64,000 nt of DNA from KBS-96 sp964247975 (GCA_964247975.1 CAXTWH010000026.1:12157-76156), one strand, 5' to 3'. Positions 17,624 through 27,505 are shown, counted from the first letter of the stretch. The notes: a model not told the origin generated them from the letters alone. Made by a program: numbers and translations.

Positions 17624-18757
17624 TCATCCTTGTTCGGACGGCATGGATTCCACCAATTGTTTGGCGGTGCGGCCGCGCGGACTGTTCTGCCAATTGTCGA
17701 GCTGATCTTCGTCGGGCAGCCAGCAAGGCAGAGGCAGGTCCAGGTAAGTAGCCAGGCCATTCAGGAAAGGTTCGTAGGTACTGCGAAAAGCCGCCAGGGT
17801 TTGTTCTGCTTCCGACGAGTCCAGAAATACAAGTCCTACTTCCGTCATCGTTTTCTTTAGTTGACGGAATCCACCGGCAGACAGCCGATCCTCTGCAAAC
17901 GGCTTTGGTCCTACTTGAAACACGCGGCCCATCTCGATAACAACTTGGCGGGCAGTGGAAAATGTTAAACGCGCTTGCAGGGTAGGAACGTCTTCCAGCC
18001 CTGTCATCATAAGGGCGCAGCAATCCATGATAGCGGCCACTGAGGCTAACCAGGATTGATTGTCGTGTTGAGAACGATAATAGGCCAGCATTGGATAGGA
18101 GACCTGACTTTCCAACAGATCGCCGCACCAGCGCTGCCAATCCTTGAGAAGAACTTTCAATTCATCAATGCCATTGCTTTCGTAGTGCCGCGCCAGCAAA
18201 GTGAAAGCAGTAGGAGGAGAACCAGCCGCAGCATCGAGCAAGATCACCTGCGCTTCGCGCCGGGAAAACAGTTGGTAAAGAACCGGCAGGTAACCAATTA
18301 CCGTAGCGAGAAAGCCCATGCCGATTCCGGCTTCGACCACGCTCAGTATTTTACCGATCGGCGTTTTCGGAACAATATCGCCATAGCCTAGCGTAAAGAA
18401 CGTGACGCCGCTGAAGTAGCATTCATCCAGCCACGACCGGGAACCAGCATGGTGCAGACCGGAAACCCAGTGCAGGGTGCCGAAACAGGTAACTAATCCA
18501 ACGGCCCAAAGCATCAGAAGAAGCACCATCGACAAAGGCCCGTAAAGGCTCATAAAGTTGTGTTGCTGCTTGGGAGCAGTCAGAATCCGAGAGAGTTTCA
18601 CCCAGAATGCCCAGGTGAAACGAAAAAAGAACTGCACCAGACGGAGCCTGCTTTTCACTCGACGGGGCAGCAGCATCACTTCAAAAGCATCGTGCAGAAT
18701 GACGAGAAGCAGAATAAAACTGAGCGCGTTAATTACAGCGTTGATCATTGCGGGCAA
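17624..18757 (-). CDS. Potassium channel family protein
   Basis: A 377-residue membrane protein. N-terminal hydrophobic segments surround a pore region with the selectivity filter TLGYGD (in FFTLGYGDIVPKTP), followed by a last pore helix (VVEAGIGMGFLATVIGYLPVLYQL). The C-terminal half of about 190 residues is soluble, with helical segments and no recognisable RCK/TrkA domain. It most likely forms a K+ channel in the inner membrane. The TTG at 18757 has GAGGGG 8 bases upstream; an ATG three codons in is possible. The end lies 10 bases before the likely MFS start at 17613, so the two may be co-transcribed. Confidence 0.9.
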   Translation of the reverse strand: MPAMINAVINALSFILLLVILHDAFEVMLLPRRVKSRLRLVQFFFRFTWAFWVKLSRILTAPKQQHNFMSLYGPLSMVLLLMLWAVGLVTCFGTLHWVSGLHHAGSRSWLDECYFSGVTFFTLGYGDIVPKTPIGKILSVVEAGIGMGFLATVIGYLPVLYQLFSRREAQVILLDAAAGSPPTAFTLLARHYESNGIDELKVLLKDWQRWCGDLLESQVSYPMLAYYRSQHDNQSWLASVAAIMDCCALMMTGLEDVPTLQARLTFSTARQVVIEMGRVFQVGPKPFAEDRLSAGGFRQLKKTMTEVGLVFLDSSEAEQTLAAFRSTYEPFLNGLATYLDLPLPCWLPDEDQLDNWQNSPRGRTAKQLVESMPSEQG

Positions 18758-18812
18758 ACTTCGTTCCCCTCAATGGATGTAATTCCAAGCACAGATAGTT
18801 TCGCCGGTTGCC

Positions 18813-21800
18813 TTAAAAGTAGAATTTTAAAGCAAATTGTAATTCACGCTGGTCGTTCTGGCCGTCGCGGGTGGAATTGATTTTTCCAAACGAAGCGGGC
18901 GAAGTGTAATCGAGCGAGCCGGGCGCGGCGGTGGTGCCATTACCGGCAAAGCCGGGCGGTGAGAAGTTCGCCGTGTTCGTAAGATTGAAGGCTTCGGCGC
19001 GGAACTCCAGATGAGTCTTCTCGGTGATCCGGAAATTTTTGAACAAGGAAAAATCAAGACGGCGGAAGCCAGGACCGTAAAACTGCGTGGGCGAGCCGCC
19101 AAGCGGGCTGTAATCGGACTGGCCGATGGCTGCGGCCACGGGCGGACTGGCAAACGCACTAGGATTCAACCAGTGATCCACATTATGTGGTCCGCCAGTG
19201 ACGCTTTGGCCGGGAACCAGCAGCGCATTGCAGCCGAAGCCGGAAGTGGTGCTGATGACGCAGGGAACTGTGCCGGGTTGGCCATTCTGAAGAGTGAGAA
19301 TGTAGTTGGTGCTCCAGCCGCCGATCAGTGCGTCTACAATGCCGCTGGAATTTGACAGGTATTTTCTACCGCGACCTATTGGCAGGTCGTACATTCCGCT
19401 TAGATGGAATACTTTTGGAATGTCGAAATCACAAAGGCCGTAATCGCCTTGAATGCCGAAGCCGGGCAGTCGCGGAGCGCGAAAGCCGGTTAGATTAGTA
19501 GCGTTCAACACGTCAATCGCGTCGGTGCGGCATTTGGACCAGGTAAAGTTAGCGAGAACGCTTAAGCCGCCGGAAAAGCGATGTTCGTAGTTCACCTGCA
19601 AGGCGTTATAAAAGCTATTGGCGGCAAAGCTGGAGTAAGTGCCGCCAGGCGAGAAATCCGGGTAAGGCGAGTAGTTGAGAGTGTTCAAGCCGGGCGGCAG
19701 TATCTCGCTTGGCGAATTGGGTGGAATGTACACGCCCAAATGTCGAACCGTGTTGCCAACGTAAGCCATCTGCACGGTTTGGCTAGGCGACAATTGGTAT
19801 TGCAGAGTGAAGTTATAGCCTTGAGTATAAGGCGTTTTCATGTGGTAGTCCTCGCCAGTAAGGGAAACGCCGCTGGGCTGGGTAGCGGCTGAAGTTAAAG
19901 GCTGAATAGCAGACAGGCCGGTTTCCAGCGTGCCGATTGCTCCATTGGAAAACGTGATAGGGGCATTGGGGGTCAACAGCGGGTAAGACACGGCAAACTG
20001 GAATGGAAAATCGACGTAGGTTTCAATGGTGGAATTTTCAAAGCCGCCATAGAAGAGCCCATAACCACCGCGCATTACCAGCCTGGGCGTTAGCTGATAA
20101 GCAAAGCCGACGCGCGGAGAAAAGTTTTTGGTTTGAACGTGGTTTAAACCGGAAACATCGGAACAAAGAATCTGGATGTTATCGGCTTGAGCGGCAGCTC
20201 GAAACTCGGGCGATAACGGCGTAGTGCAACGCTTTTGCGTTAACAGAAACTCTGAAGGCGAGCCGGACCCGCCGGGCAGGAAATTGGATTGTGCGCCGTA
20301 GCGCTCCGCCAGCGAACCGAAGTATTCCCAACGAAGGCCAAGATTCACGGTGAATTTCTGGTTGATTTGAAAATCATCCTGAACGTAGCCCGCGTAATAA
20401 TGGCGCGTCATGTCGGTGTTGGCGATGTTGGAAGCGGAAATACTATCAGCACCGCCGACGAAATCAGCAGCACCCGCTTCCGTGGCCGGAATGGGCGATA
20501 ACAGCATTTGCGCCAACCCAGTGTTGCCGCCGCTGGTTTCGGGAACTTCGGTGTAGGCTCCGCTGAACGTCCAAGCGCCGCGACCGGAAGGAGGCTGCAG
20601 AATGGCAAACCTGAGATTTTGAAATTCGAAGCCGATCTTCAAAGAATGCCGTCCCAGATGCTTGGTCAGGTTATCAGTAATTTGATATGTGTTGCTGTAT
20701 TCGGCGGAAGGCAGATACTGGTTACTGCCGAGCCGGTTCAGGCCGGTAATGAAAAATGCACCCAAGCCGCCGTTCAAGTTGACTTGCGGAACGCCGCCGA
20801 TGCCGAACTGTTCGGGGATGTTGTTGGTACTCGTGCCGAAGGGCTGCACCCTCGTGGCGGCAATGCGAGTGAAGCCGATGCGGGCTTCGTTGACCAAAGT
20901 AGGGGAGAACGTATGGGTTTCGCTTAACACGCCGTTCCAGGATTGAGCGGTTTGATTGCCGGAAGAAAACGAGCCGCCATCAGCGAGACCAGCGAAAGGG
21001 CCGGGAAGAAACTGCGGATTATCGGCGTAGCTGACGCGCCCGAAAAGAGAATCCTTGTCGCTGAAATTATGATCGATGCGAACATCGAACTGGTTCACAT
21101 CGTTGCGCTGAATGGGATTGGTGGAAAAGTTATTAAACAGCCCGGAGTTGTTGGGAGCGGGATATAAGTTCAGAAGCTTGATCGCGTTCGGATCGAGCCT
21201 GTTCGCGGGAAGAATGTTTCCGGCAAAAGGCTCGCGCACGTAGCTAAGCTGAGAGCCGGGCGCAGTACCCGCGCATCCGGCAACAAGTCCGGCGAGTTGG
21301 TCCGGCACGCCGCATAACACTGTGCGGGTGGTGGAAGGATCGAATACCTGGCCGAGCGCGTAGGAGCGGCCTAAAACATCAGTGCGGGTGGAACCTTGCG
21401 TGAGCAGTTCAGAAAGGTTGGTGTAGTTGCTGGAGCGCTCCAACGCAGTCGGCACAGTGTTTACGGAAGGCGTGGCCTGGCGAATGCGGGTACCTTCGTA
21501 ATCAGCGAAGAAGAATGTTTTATCTTTCCGAATCGGCCCGCCAAAAGAGAAGCCGAATTGATTCTGGCGAAACTCGCCGCGCGGAATACCGCCCGCATTC
21601 TCGAAGAAATTAGCGGCATCGAGCTTATCGTTTCTGAGAAACTCCCACGCGTCGCCGTGAAGGCCGTTGGTGCCGGATTTAATGGTGGCGTTCAGGATGG
21701 CACCGGCAGAACGGCCAAACTCCGCGCTGTAGTTGTTGGTTTGGATTTTGAATTCTTCAATGGCATCCACCGGCGGACGCACCACAAACGCGGTTCCATT

Positions 21801-22466
21801 TAGAAAATCGACTAGATTGGAGTTGTTATCAATGCCGTCCAGAAGGTAATTGTTCTGCGCGGGGCGGGTTCCATTAGCGGCAAAGCTGCCGGTTGCGCCC
21901 AGGCCGCGCGTATCCTGCTGGCCTTGGGTGACGCCGGCGGAAAGCTGAGCGAGAAAGATGAAGTTGCGCCCGTTGAGCGGGAGATTGTTAACGGTTCTGG
22001 TTTCAATCACCTGACCGACCGAAGCGTCCTGGGTTTGCAGTGACGGCGTTGCCCCGGTGACGGAGATGGTTTCCGTCATCTGCCCGGGCGGGAGAGTGAA
22101 ATCTATCAAGACGCGCTGCTGGACATCGACTTGCACATGCAGCCGCTCGACGCGCTCGAAGCCTTTGATTTCCGCAATCACCGAATAGCGGCCCACCTTA
22201 AGCGGCGAGAAGATGTATTCACCGGAAGCGCCGCTGGTAGTGGTTTGCACAAGTCCGGTGTCTTCGTTGGTGAGAGTCACTTTCACGCCGGAAATCACAG
22301 CCTGGCTGGTATCTTGCGTAACGCCAAGAATTGTGCCGGCATCGACTTGCGCCAAGGCCAAACAAGGCCAGAAGGAAAGCAGAACGGCGGACGCCCACAA
22401 CAAAGGGTCCTGTTGCTTAATGTACACAGCAAATCTGTTTGCACAATAAATTACGAAGGAAGCCAT
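18813..22466 (-). CDS. TonB-dependent receptor-like outer-membrane protein with carboxypeptidase-regulatory-like domain
   Basis: A 1217-residue protein of the very long acidobacterial TonB-receptor-like type. A signal peptide (ending near LALAQ) is followed by a carboxypeptidase-regulatory-like beta domain (GTILGVTQDTSQAVISGVKVTL, to about residue 120). Then comes a plug domain (VNNLPLNGRNFIFLAQLSAG, then NNYLLDGIDNNSN, IEEFKIQTNNYSAEFGRSAG). A long beta-barrel ends in LQFALKFYF with the terminal aromatic expected of outer-membrane barrels. Expected role: uptake of a polymer fragment or chelate. It has a good AAGGAAGGGAAG ribosome-binding site. The substrate is unknown and no inner-membrane partner is adjacent. 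Confidence 0.93.
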   Translation of the reverse strand: MASFVIYCANRFAVYIKQQDPLLWASAVLLSFWPCLALAQVDAGTILGVTQDTSQAVISGVKVTLTNEDTGLVQTTTSGASGEYIFSPLKVGRYSVIAEIKGFERVERLHVQVDVQQRVLIDFTLPPGQMTETISVTGATPSLQTQDASVGQVIETRTVNNLPLNGRNFIFLAQLSAGVTQGQQDTRGLGATGSFAANGTRPAQNNYLLDGIDNNSNLVDFLNGTAFVVRPPVDAIEEFKIQTNNYSAEFGRSAGAILNATIKSGTNGLHGDAWEFLRNDKLDAANFFENAGGIPRGEFRQNQFGFSFGGPIRKDKTFFFADYEGTRIRQATPSVNTVPTALERSSNYTNLSELLTQGSTRTDVLGRSYALGQVFDPSTTRTVLCGVPDQLAGLVAGCAGTAPGSQLSYVREPFAGNILPANRLDPNAIKLLNLYPAPNNSGLFNNFSTNPIQRNDVNQFDVRIDHNFSDKDSLFGRVSYADNPQFLPGPFAGLADGGSFSSGNQTAQSWNGVLSETHTFSPTLVNEARIGFTRIAATRVQPFGTSTNNIPEQFGIGGVPQVNLNGGLGAFFITGLNRLGSNQYLPSAEYSNTYQITDNLTKHLGRHSLKIGFEFQNLRFAILQPPSGRGAWTFSGAYTEVPETSGGNTGLAQMLLSPIPATEAGAADFVGGADSISASNIANTDMTRHYYAGYVQDDFQINQKFTVNLGLRWEYFGSLAERYGAQSNFLPGGSGSPSEFLLTQKRCTTPLSPEFRAAAQADNIQILCSDVSGLNHVQTKNFSPRVGFAYQLTPRLVMRGGYGLFYGGFENSTIETYVDFPFQFAVSYPLLTPNAPITFSNGAIGTLETGLSAIQPLTSAATQPSGVSLTGEDYHMKTPYTQGYNFTLQYQLSPSQTVQMAYVGNTVRHLGVYIPPNSPSEILPPGLNTLNYSPYPDFSPGGTYSSFAANSFYNALQVNYEHRFSGGLSVLANFTWSKCRTDAIDVLNATNLTGFRAPRLPGFGIQGDYGLCDFDIPKVFHLSGMYDLPIGRGRKYLSNSSGIVDALIGGWSTNYILTLQNGQPGTVPCVISTTSGFGCNALLVPGQSVTGGPHNVDHWLNPSAFASPPVAAAIGQSDYSPLGGSPTQFYGPGFRRLDFSLFKNFRITEKTHLEFRAEAFNLTNTANFSPPGFAGNGTTAAPGSLDYTSPASFGKINSTRDGQNDQRELQFALKFYF

Positions 22467-22720
22467 TTTTCTTCCCTTCCTTTATTTGGATGGTTGACTT
22501 ATTGTTTTACTACGTTTACGCATGGAAGGAAAGAAATAAAAAGAATTAAGCGGCTTTGGTGCGTTCGGCAGGCTGTGAAGTACACGAGCACTTTGGGAGT
22601 GCCGAGTATGTGCTCGGGAAGCGGTGATTGAAGCGCGATTCATTGGGAACCTCCAGCGCTTCGACCCCGTCGGACGATCTGGGAATGCCTGCTGCTTCAG
22701 GGAGTGGGGCGTAGAAATTT

Positions 22721-22738
22721 GTCAGATCAAGTCTGATC
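22721..22738. repeat. Short dyad GTCAGATCAAGTCTGATC
   Basis: TCAGA-TCAAG-TCTGA forms a small inverted repeat just beyond the stop of the acetyl-CoA synthetase gene. Its first 13 bases (GTCAGATCAAGTC) also occur at 10962-10974 upstream of the tRNA-Pro gene. No T-tract follows, so a terminator function is not supported. It may be a dispersed intergenic element. Nothing else recognisable was seen in the 280-base spacer 22467-22747. Confidence 0.35.
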
Positions 22739-22747
22739 TAATACACG

Positions 22748-24706
22748 TCATTCTTCATCGTGCTGCGCCGATAATTGGGCCACTACCGATAAATCTTCTA
22801 ATGTCGTCACATCGCCCGTCACGCCGTTGGAAGTGACAATCTCGCGCAACAAACGCCGCATGATTTTTCCGCTGCGTGTTTTCGGCAAAGCGTCCGTGAA
22901 GCGTATTTCCTCCGGCCGCGCAAACGAGCCAATCTCTTTTGACACCCATTGCCGCAGGTCTTTGCTTAACTCGCCGTGGTTCCAATCCCCTTGCTTGAGC
23001 GTCACAAAAGCGCAAACCGCCTGGCCGGTAATTTCGTGCGGCTTGCCGACCACTGCCGCTTCCGCCACCGCCGGATGATGCACCAGCGCCGATTCAATTT
23101 CCATTGTGCTGAGTCGATGGCCGCTTACGTTCATCACATCATCCACCCGGCCCAGCACCCAGAAGTAGCCGTCCTCATCCTTTCGCGCCGCATCACCCGT
23201 AAAATAAGATCCGGGAACTCGCGCCCAGTATTGTTGTTCGAAACGTTCCGGATCGCCCCAGATGTTTCGAATCATGCTCGGCCACGGATGGCGTATTACC
23301 AGAAATCCTTCGCGGTTTCCGGCAACCAATTCTCCTTGACTGTCTACAATATCAACCAGAATGCCAGGCAGCGGCAGCGTGCCGGAACCGGGCTTTAACG
23401 GCGTTGCGCCCGGCAGCGGCGAAATCATAATGGAGCCGGTTTCGGTCTGCCACCAGGTATCCACAATGGGGCAGCGTTCTTTTCCGATCACCTTGTAATA
23501 CCATTGCCAAGCGGCCGGATTGATCGGCTCGCCGACTGAGCCAAGAACGCGCAGGCTCGATAAATCGTGCGCATCCGGCCAATGGTCGCCTTGCCGGATC
23601 AATGCTCGAATCGCAGTGGGCGAAGAATAAAACAAAGAAACCCGGTACTTCTCCACAATGCGCCAGAAACGGTCAAACGCCGGGTAATCCGGCGCGCCTT
23701 CATAAATTACGCAGGTCGCCCCGGCGGAAAGCGGTCCATACACCACGTAGCTATGCCCGGTGATCCAACCCACGTCCGCCGTGCACCAGTACACGTCTTC
23801 ATCGCGCAGATCGAACACCCACTTGGTGGTCATGGTGGTTTGCAGCAGATAACCGGCGGTGGTGTGCAGAATGCCTTTCGGCTTGCCGGTAGTGCCTGAA
23901 GTATAAAGCACAAACAGCGGATGTTCGGAATCGAGCTCCACCGCCGGGCAGTTTTCAGCGGCAGCTTCCGTTTCCGGATTTTTGCTCAACTCCGCATCCA
24001 GTTCATGCCACCAGAAATCACGTCCTTCCGCCATGTCCGTATAGGAACCGGTACGCTGATACACAATGACGCTGAGAACTTCGGGGCATTCTTCCAACGC
24101 CTTATCCACCGCAGGCTTCAATCGCACTTCTTTGCCGCGCCGCCATCCTCCATCGGCTGTGATCACCGCGCTGGCTTTTAAATCCTGTATGCGGGCGCGC
24201 AATGCTTCCGCCGCAAACCCGCCGAACACCACGCTATGAGTGATGCCGAGCCTGGCGCAGGCGAGCACCGCAATCGGCAGTTCGGGAATCATCGGCATGT
24301 AGATCACGGCCCGGTCGCCTGCTTGTAATCCCTTGTTCTTTAATACCGTGGCAAACCGGCATACCAGCCGGTGCAGTTCTTGAAACGTGATTGCCCGCTG
24401 GTCTCCCGGCTCGCCTTCAAATAGGATTGCTGCTTTATTGCGGCGCGGCCCGTTCAGATGCCGATCAACACAATTGAAACAAGCATTAATCTTGCCGCCT
24501 CCAAACCATTTCGCAAACGGCGGGTTCCATTCAAGCGCGTTGTTGAAGTCCTGAAACCAAGTTAATTCTTTTCTGGCCAGATCGGACCAGAACACCGCTG
24601 GATCTTGCTTTGCCCGCTCATATAAAGCGCGGTACTCCTCCATTCCTTTCACATAGGCGCGAGCCGTAAATTCAGGGTTGGGAGGATAAACGTGAATGTC
24701 ACTCAT
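22748..24706 (-). CDS. acs: Acetyl-CoA synthetase (AMP-forming)
   Basis: A 652-residue acyl-adenylate-forming enzyme that makes acetyl-CoA from acetate, ATP and CoA. Visible: the N-terminal FWSDLARKELTWFQDF and WFGGGKINACFNCVDRH typical of Acs, the P-loop YTSGTTGKPKGI, the GGFAAEALRARI segment, DTWWQTETG, YFTGDAARKDEDGYFWVLGRVDD, and the C-terminal KTRSGKIMRR. The last contains the catalytic lysine that is the classical acetylation site of Acs. Length matches the family. It is a single gene with the next gene divergent. Propionyl-CoA synthetase activity cannot be excluded. Confidence 0.95.
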   Translation of the reverse strand: MSDIHVYPPNPEFTARAYVKGMEEYRALYERAKQDPAVFWSDLARKELTWFQDFNNALEWNPPFAKWFGGGKINACFNCVDRHLNGPRRNKAAILFEGEPGDQRAITFQELHRLVCRFATVLKNKGLQAGDRAVIYMPMIPELPIAVLACARLGITHSVVFGGFAAEALRARIQDLKASAVITADGGWRRGKEVRLKPAVDKALEECPEVLSVIVYQRTGSYTDMAEGRDFWWHELDAELSKNPETEAAAENCPAVELDSEHPLFVLYTSGTTGKPKGILHTTAGYLLQTTMTTKWVFDLRDEDVYWCTADVGWITGHSYVVYGPLSAGATCVIYEGAPDYPAFDRFWRIVEKYRVSLFYSSPTAIRALIRQGDHWPDAHDLSSLRVLGSVGEPINPAAWQWYYKVIGKERCPIVDTWWQTETGSIMISPLPGATPLKPGSGTLPLPGILVDIVDSQGELVAGNREGFLVIRHPWPSMIRNIWGDPERFEQQYWARVPGSYFTGDAARKDEDGYFWVLGRVDDVMNVSGHRLSTMEIESALVHHPAVAEAAVVGKPHEITGQAVCAFVTLKQGDWNHGELSKDLRQWVSKEIGSFARPEEIRFTDALPKTRSGKIMRRLLREIVTSNGVTGDVTTLEDLSVVAQLSAQHDEE

Positions 24707-24820
24707 GCAGGATGGAAGAAGCTTCCGCAGCTTAGTTTATCGCACCGCTACCCGTTTCAAATAAGGAACAATTTTACTGGCGTAGCCAAGCTATCCCGTA
24801 GCGTTATGATGGTCTGACTT

Positions 24821-26059
24821 ATGAATCCAATTCCCCAGGACCAGCAGCAGCCGCTGGTGGATCGTTTAATGCAGGCGTGCGGCGGCAGCTATTCGCCGGA
24901 TGTCAGACGCCGTTATTTCATCACCGGTCCCCAATGGGCCGTATCGTATGAGGGGCAGGCCGTGTTTCATGCTCCTTCCCGATCGCCCATCACCTTTGAA
25001 AAAGTGATTGAAGAATACGCCAAAGTCGGTGTCGGCTATTGGTGCACACACGATACTGACGTGATTCCCACCGGCGATTTATTTACTCCGCGCCAGGACG
25101 AAATTGTAAACCGGATCAAGAACAGCCTGCAGCAAAACGGCCTGAAATGCTCGATGGTGACTACCGAAACGTTTCATCATCCGGTATGGGCCGCCGGTCC
25201 TGCGGCGGAATCGCCCGATCTCCGGGAATACACCAAACGCCGTCTCAGCAACACCGTGGCGATCGGCCACGATCTGGGCGCGCAGTTCTGCGTGTATTGG
25301 CCGGGATCGCTCGGCTATTACATTCAAGGAGCCGTGGAAGAAACGCAAACTCTGCGCTGGTTTGCCGATGGCTTGAATGCCGCCTGCGAAACCGATATTG
25401 AACTGGCTAAAAAACATAACCGCCCCACGCTGAAGCACTGCCTGGAAGCAAAGCCTTTTGAGCCGCAAGCGGAAATTCTGCTGCCGACTTCCGATGCGAT
25501 GCTGGCCTTTATTTCTTCCGGCTTGTTGAAGCATCCTGATATGGTCGGGTTGAATCCCGAATATCTGCATGAACTGATGTGGGGCGGCGCGCCGAGGGCT
25601 GCTCTTGCTCGCGCGCTTCTGTGCGGCAAGCTGTTCCATTTCGACATCAACGATGGCTACCGCTTGAAGCACGACGTAGATATCGCCGTGGGCTTAGTGA
25701 ACCCGCTTGACTGGCTGAATGTGCTTGTCTTGTTAAGAAGCCACAACTACAACGGGCCTTTTAACCTTGACTACAAACCGCCTCGCACCACAAGTAACTA
25801 CGGCGTGTTCGCGGTCAGCCTGCCGACCTACGTTGACCGTTTCATCACTCTTTGGGAGATGGCTGGCGAGGTAATCAGCGATCCTATCATCAAAGAAGCC
25901 ACCGACGCTTTGAAAGCGGGCGGCGCGGGCGCCGATCCAACGAATGTGGATTCCGTTGTAGCGGCCAACAAAGAACTGCTGAACATGCATGAGCTGATCG
26001 CGCATCGCTTGTTTCAGATTCTGATTGGCGCAAATCGCGGTCGCACTTATTCTCTGTAA
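24821..26059 (+). CDS. Xylose isomerase-family (class I-like) sugar isomerase
   Basis: A 412-residue TIM-barrel enzyme. All expected metal and catalytic residues of class I xylose isomerases can be placed: His/Asp in YWCTHDTDV, Phe in TTETFHHPVW, Glu/Lys in CLEAKPFEP, Glu and His in LNPEYLHEL, Asp in HFDIND, Asp-Asp in KHDVDIAVG and Asp in LDYKPPRT. The usual WGGREG segment reads WPGSLG here (residues 160-165), which may change sugar preference, so I do not use the symbol xylA. Expected reaction: aldose to ketose with two divalent metals. It is followed after 6 bases by the DUF2905 gene. Confidence 0.88.
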   Translation: MNPIPQDQQQPLVDRLMQACGGSYSPDVRRRYFITGPQWAVSYEGQAVFHAPSRSPITFEKVIEEYAKVGVGYWCTHDTDVIPTGDLFTPRQDEIVNRIKNSLQQNGLKCSMVTTETFHHPVWAAGPAAESPDLREYTKRRLSNTVAIGHDLGAQFCVYWPGSLGYYIQGAVEETQTLRWFADGLNAACETDIELAKKHNRPTLKHCLEAKPFEPQAEILLPTSDAMLAFISSGLLKHPDMVGLNPEYLHELMWGGAPRAALARALLCGKLFHFDINDGYRLKHDVDIAVGLVNPLDWLNVLVLLRSHNYNGPFNLDYKPPRTTSNYGVFAVSLPTYVDRFITLWEMAGEVISDPIIKEATDALKAGGAGADPTNVDSVVAANKELLNMHELIAHRLFQILIGANRGRTYSL

Positions 26060-26065
26060 ACGTTT

Positions 26066-26281
26066 ATGCAATTAGGCAGGCTTCTCATTTATGCAGGGCT
26101 GATCTTGTTGGCGATAGGGCTGATTGTTTCAGCCCTATCCAGAACATCATTTCCGCTGGGCCGCTTGCCCGGTGATATTACGCTACGGGGCAGAAACACA
26201 ACGTTCTATTTTCCGCTAGTCACCTGCCTGCTGCTCAGTTTAATAGGTTCGCTGGTGTTGTGGCTGCTAAACCGCCGTTAG
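26066..26281 (+). CDS. DUF2905 small membrane protein
   Basis: A 71-residue protein with two membrane helices (about 4-24 and 47-67). Between them is the loop SFPLGRLPGDITLRGRNTTFYFPL, which is the DUF2905 signature (LGRLPGDI plus FYFPL). Function is unknown. It starts 6 bases after the sugar isomerase stop and is probably co-transcribed. Its stop abuts the convergent lepB stop. Confidence 0.9.
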   Translation: MQLGRLLIYAGLILLAIGLIVSALSRTSFPLGRLPGDITLRGRNTTFYFPLVTCLLLSLIGSLVLWLLNRR

Positions 26282-26863
26282 TTAGCGGACACTTCCGACA
26301 TGTTCCGGCGGCCAGAACACAAACACGGCTTTCCCATAAATGTAATTTCGCGGCACAAAACCCCACATGCGGCTATCATTCGAGGAGCTGCGATGGTCGC
26401 CTAAAACAAAATATTCATTTTGTGGAACTTCCTGCGGCAGCACCGACATTTGGTCGCGGTACTCCGGTGGAATGTAAGCCTCTTTTAATGGCTCACCATT
26501 CAAAACCACCGTGCCGTTTTGAATCGCCACAATATCGCCCGGAACTCCAATCACGCGCTTGATGTACGATTTCGTGGTGTCATGCGGATACCAGAACACA
26601 ACAGTATCGCCGCGATGAATGCTGCCGCCGAATTTATAACTGAACTGGTTGATGAACAACCGTTCCTGGTCGTATAGGCTCGGCATCATGCTGGTTCCTT
26701 CCACCCGCACCGGACGGTAAAGAAACAGGATGATCAACATAGCGATCAACACCGATAACATCAGGTCGCGCAGCCACGCGACGGTGGTGATAATCGTCGA
26801 TTTAACGCGAGTCGAATTGGTTACAGGAGCGCCCATCGGCTGCTCCGCAAGTGGTTCGCTCAT
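26282..26863 (-). CDS. lepB: Signal peptidase I
   Basis: A 193-residue membrane-anchored serine protease that removes signal peptides from exported proteins. One N-terminal membrane helix is present (WLRDLMLSVLIAMLIILFLY). The catalytic serine is in VEGTSMMPSL and the catalytic lysine in IKRVIGVPGD. The late box GDHRSSSNDSRMWGFVP is family-typical. A short cytoplasmic N-terminus precedes the helix. It is convergent with the DUF2905 gene and no other secretion gene is nearby. Confidence 0.96.
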   Translation of the reverse strand: MSEPLAEQPMGAPVTNSTRVKSTIITTVAWLRDLMLSVLIAMLIILFLYRPVRVEGTSMMPSLYDQERLFINQFSYKFGGSIHRGDTVVFWYPHDTTKSYIKRVIGVPGDIVAIQNGTVVLNGEPLKEAYIPPEYRDQMSVLPQEVPQNEYFVLGDHRSSSNDSRMWGFVPRNYIYGKAVFVFWPPEHVGSVR

Positions 26864-27025
26864 GCCCCAACGCCTAACATACGGAAGTTGTCTTCCAGCT
26901 TACAAGATGTCCAGGGCTTGAAACAATGGAAAAACCAAGCTGCCGAACACTCTTTTTACAGACGAACCGACGGCGTTTTCGGTTGCTCGAGGCTGCAATT
27001 CTTGAGAATCGTTAAACTAGAAAAC

Positions 27026-27505
27026 TTAACGGGCCAGCAATTCCTGTTCCGCCCGCATCCAGTCTTCTTCCGCCGATCCGCCCTGGTAGCCGCGTTCAGC
27101 CCAGTAAGTGTAAGCCAGAAACGAAATGTTCTCGTGGCTCACCGTAGCCGCAGCCGCCGTAACGGGGGCTGGTTCTGATTCCTGAATCGGCGCAGTTTCG
27201 GTAGCCATTGCGGTCCCAAACGCAGCGGGGGCGTTATGAATAAACCCGGACTCCGCATTCATACGGCCTGTTGGCACTGTCACTGCGGGCAACTCAGGTT
27301 CAACCACATTGCGATCTGCTTTTGTCTGCAGCGTTTTCTTAGCTGAGCCTCGGTGCTGCTGAGCGGCAGGGGTTTTCTTGGCCGGTGACTTCCGCGCCAG
27401 TTTCGGGGTTTCTTCGTTAGCCGCCGGCGCTGATGCTTCGTTTTTGGCCGGTTCCGCACTTTTTTTAGGACGCTTTGCTTTGCTTCCAGAAGACTGCATA
27501 AGCAT
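27026..27505 (-). CDS. DUF2934 domain protein with low-complexity N-terminus
   Basis: A 159-residue protein. The first 60-70 residues are Lys/Ala/Pro-rich and presumably disordered. The C-terminus carries a DUF2934 motif (ISFLAYTYWAERGYQGGSAEEDWMRAEQELL). DUF2934 proteins are frequent in Acidobacteria and other soil bacteria and have no established function. The basic N-terminus could bind nucleic acid, but that is a guess. Both flanks are intergenic spacers of 160-310 bases. Confidence 0.8.
   Translation of the reverse strand: MLMQSSGSKAKRPKKSAEPAKNEASAPAANEETPKLARKSPAKKTPAAQQHRGSAKKTLQTKADRNVVEPELPAVTVPTGRMNAESGFIHNAPAAFGTAMATETAPIQESEPAPVTAAAATVSHENISFLAYTYWAERGYQGGSAEEDWMRAEQELLAR

Noticed and set aside
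22560..22747. Possible remnant gene in the acs/TonB spacer
   Set aside because: Short frames exist but none could be matched to a family, so no feature beyond the small dyad is claimed.
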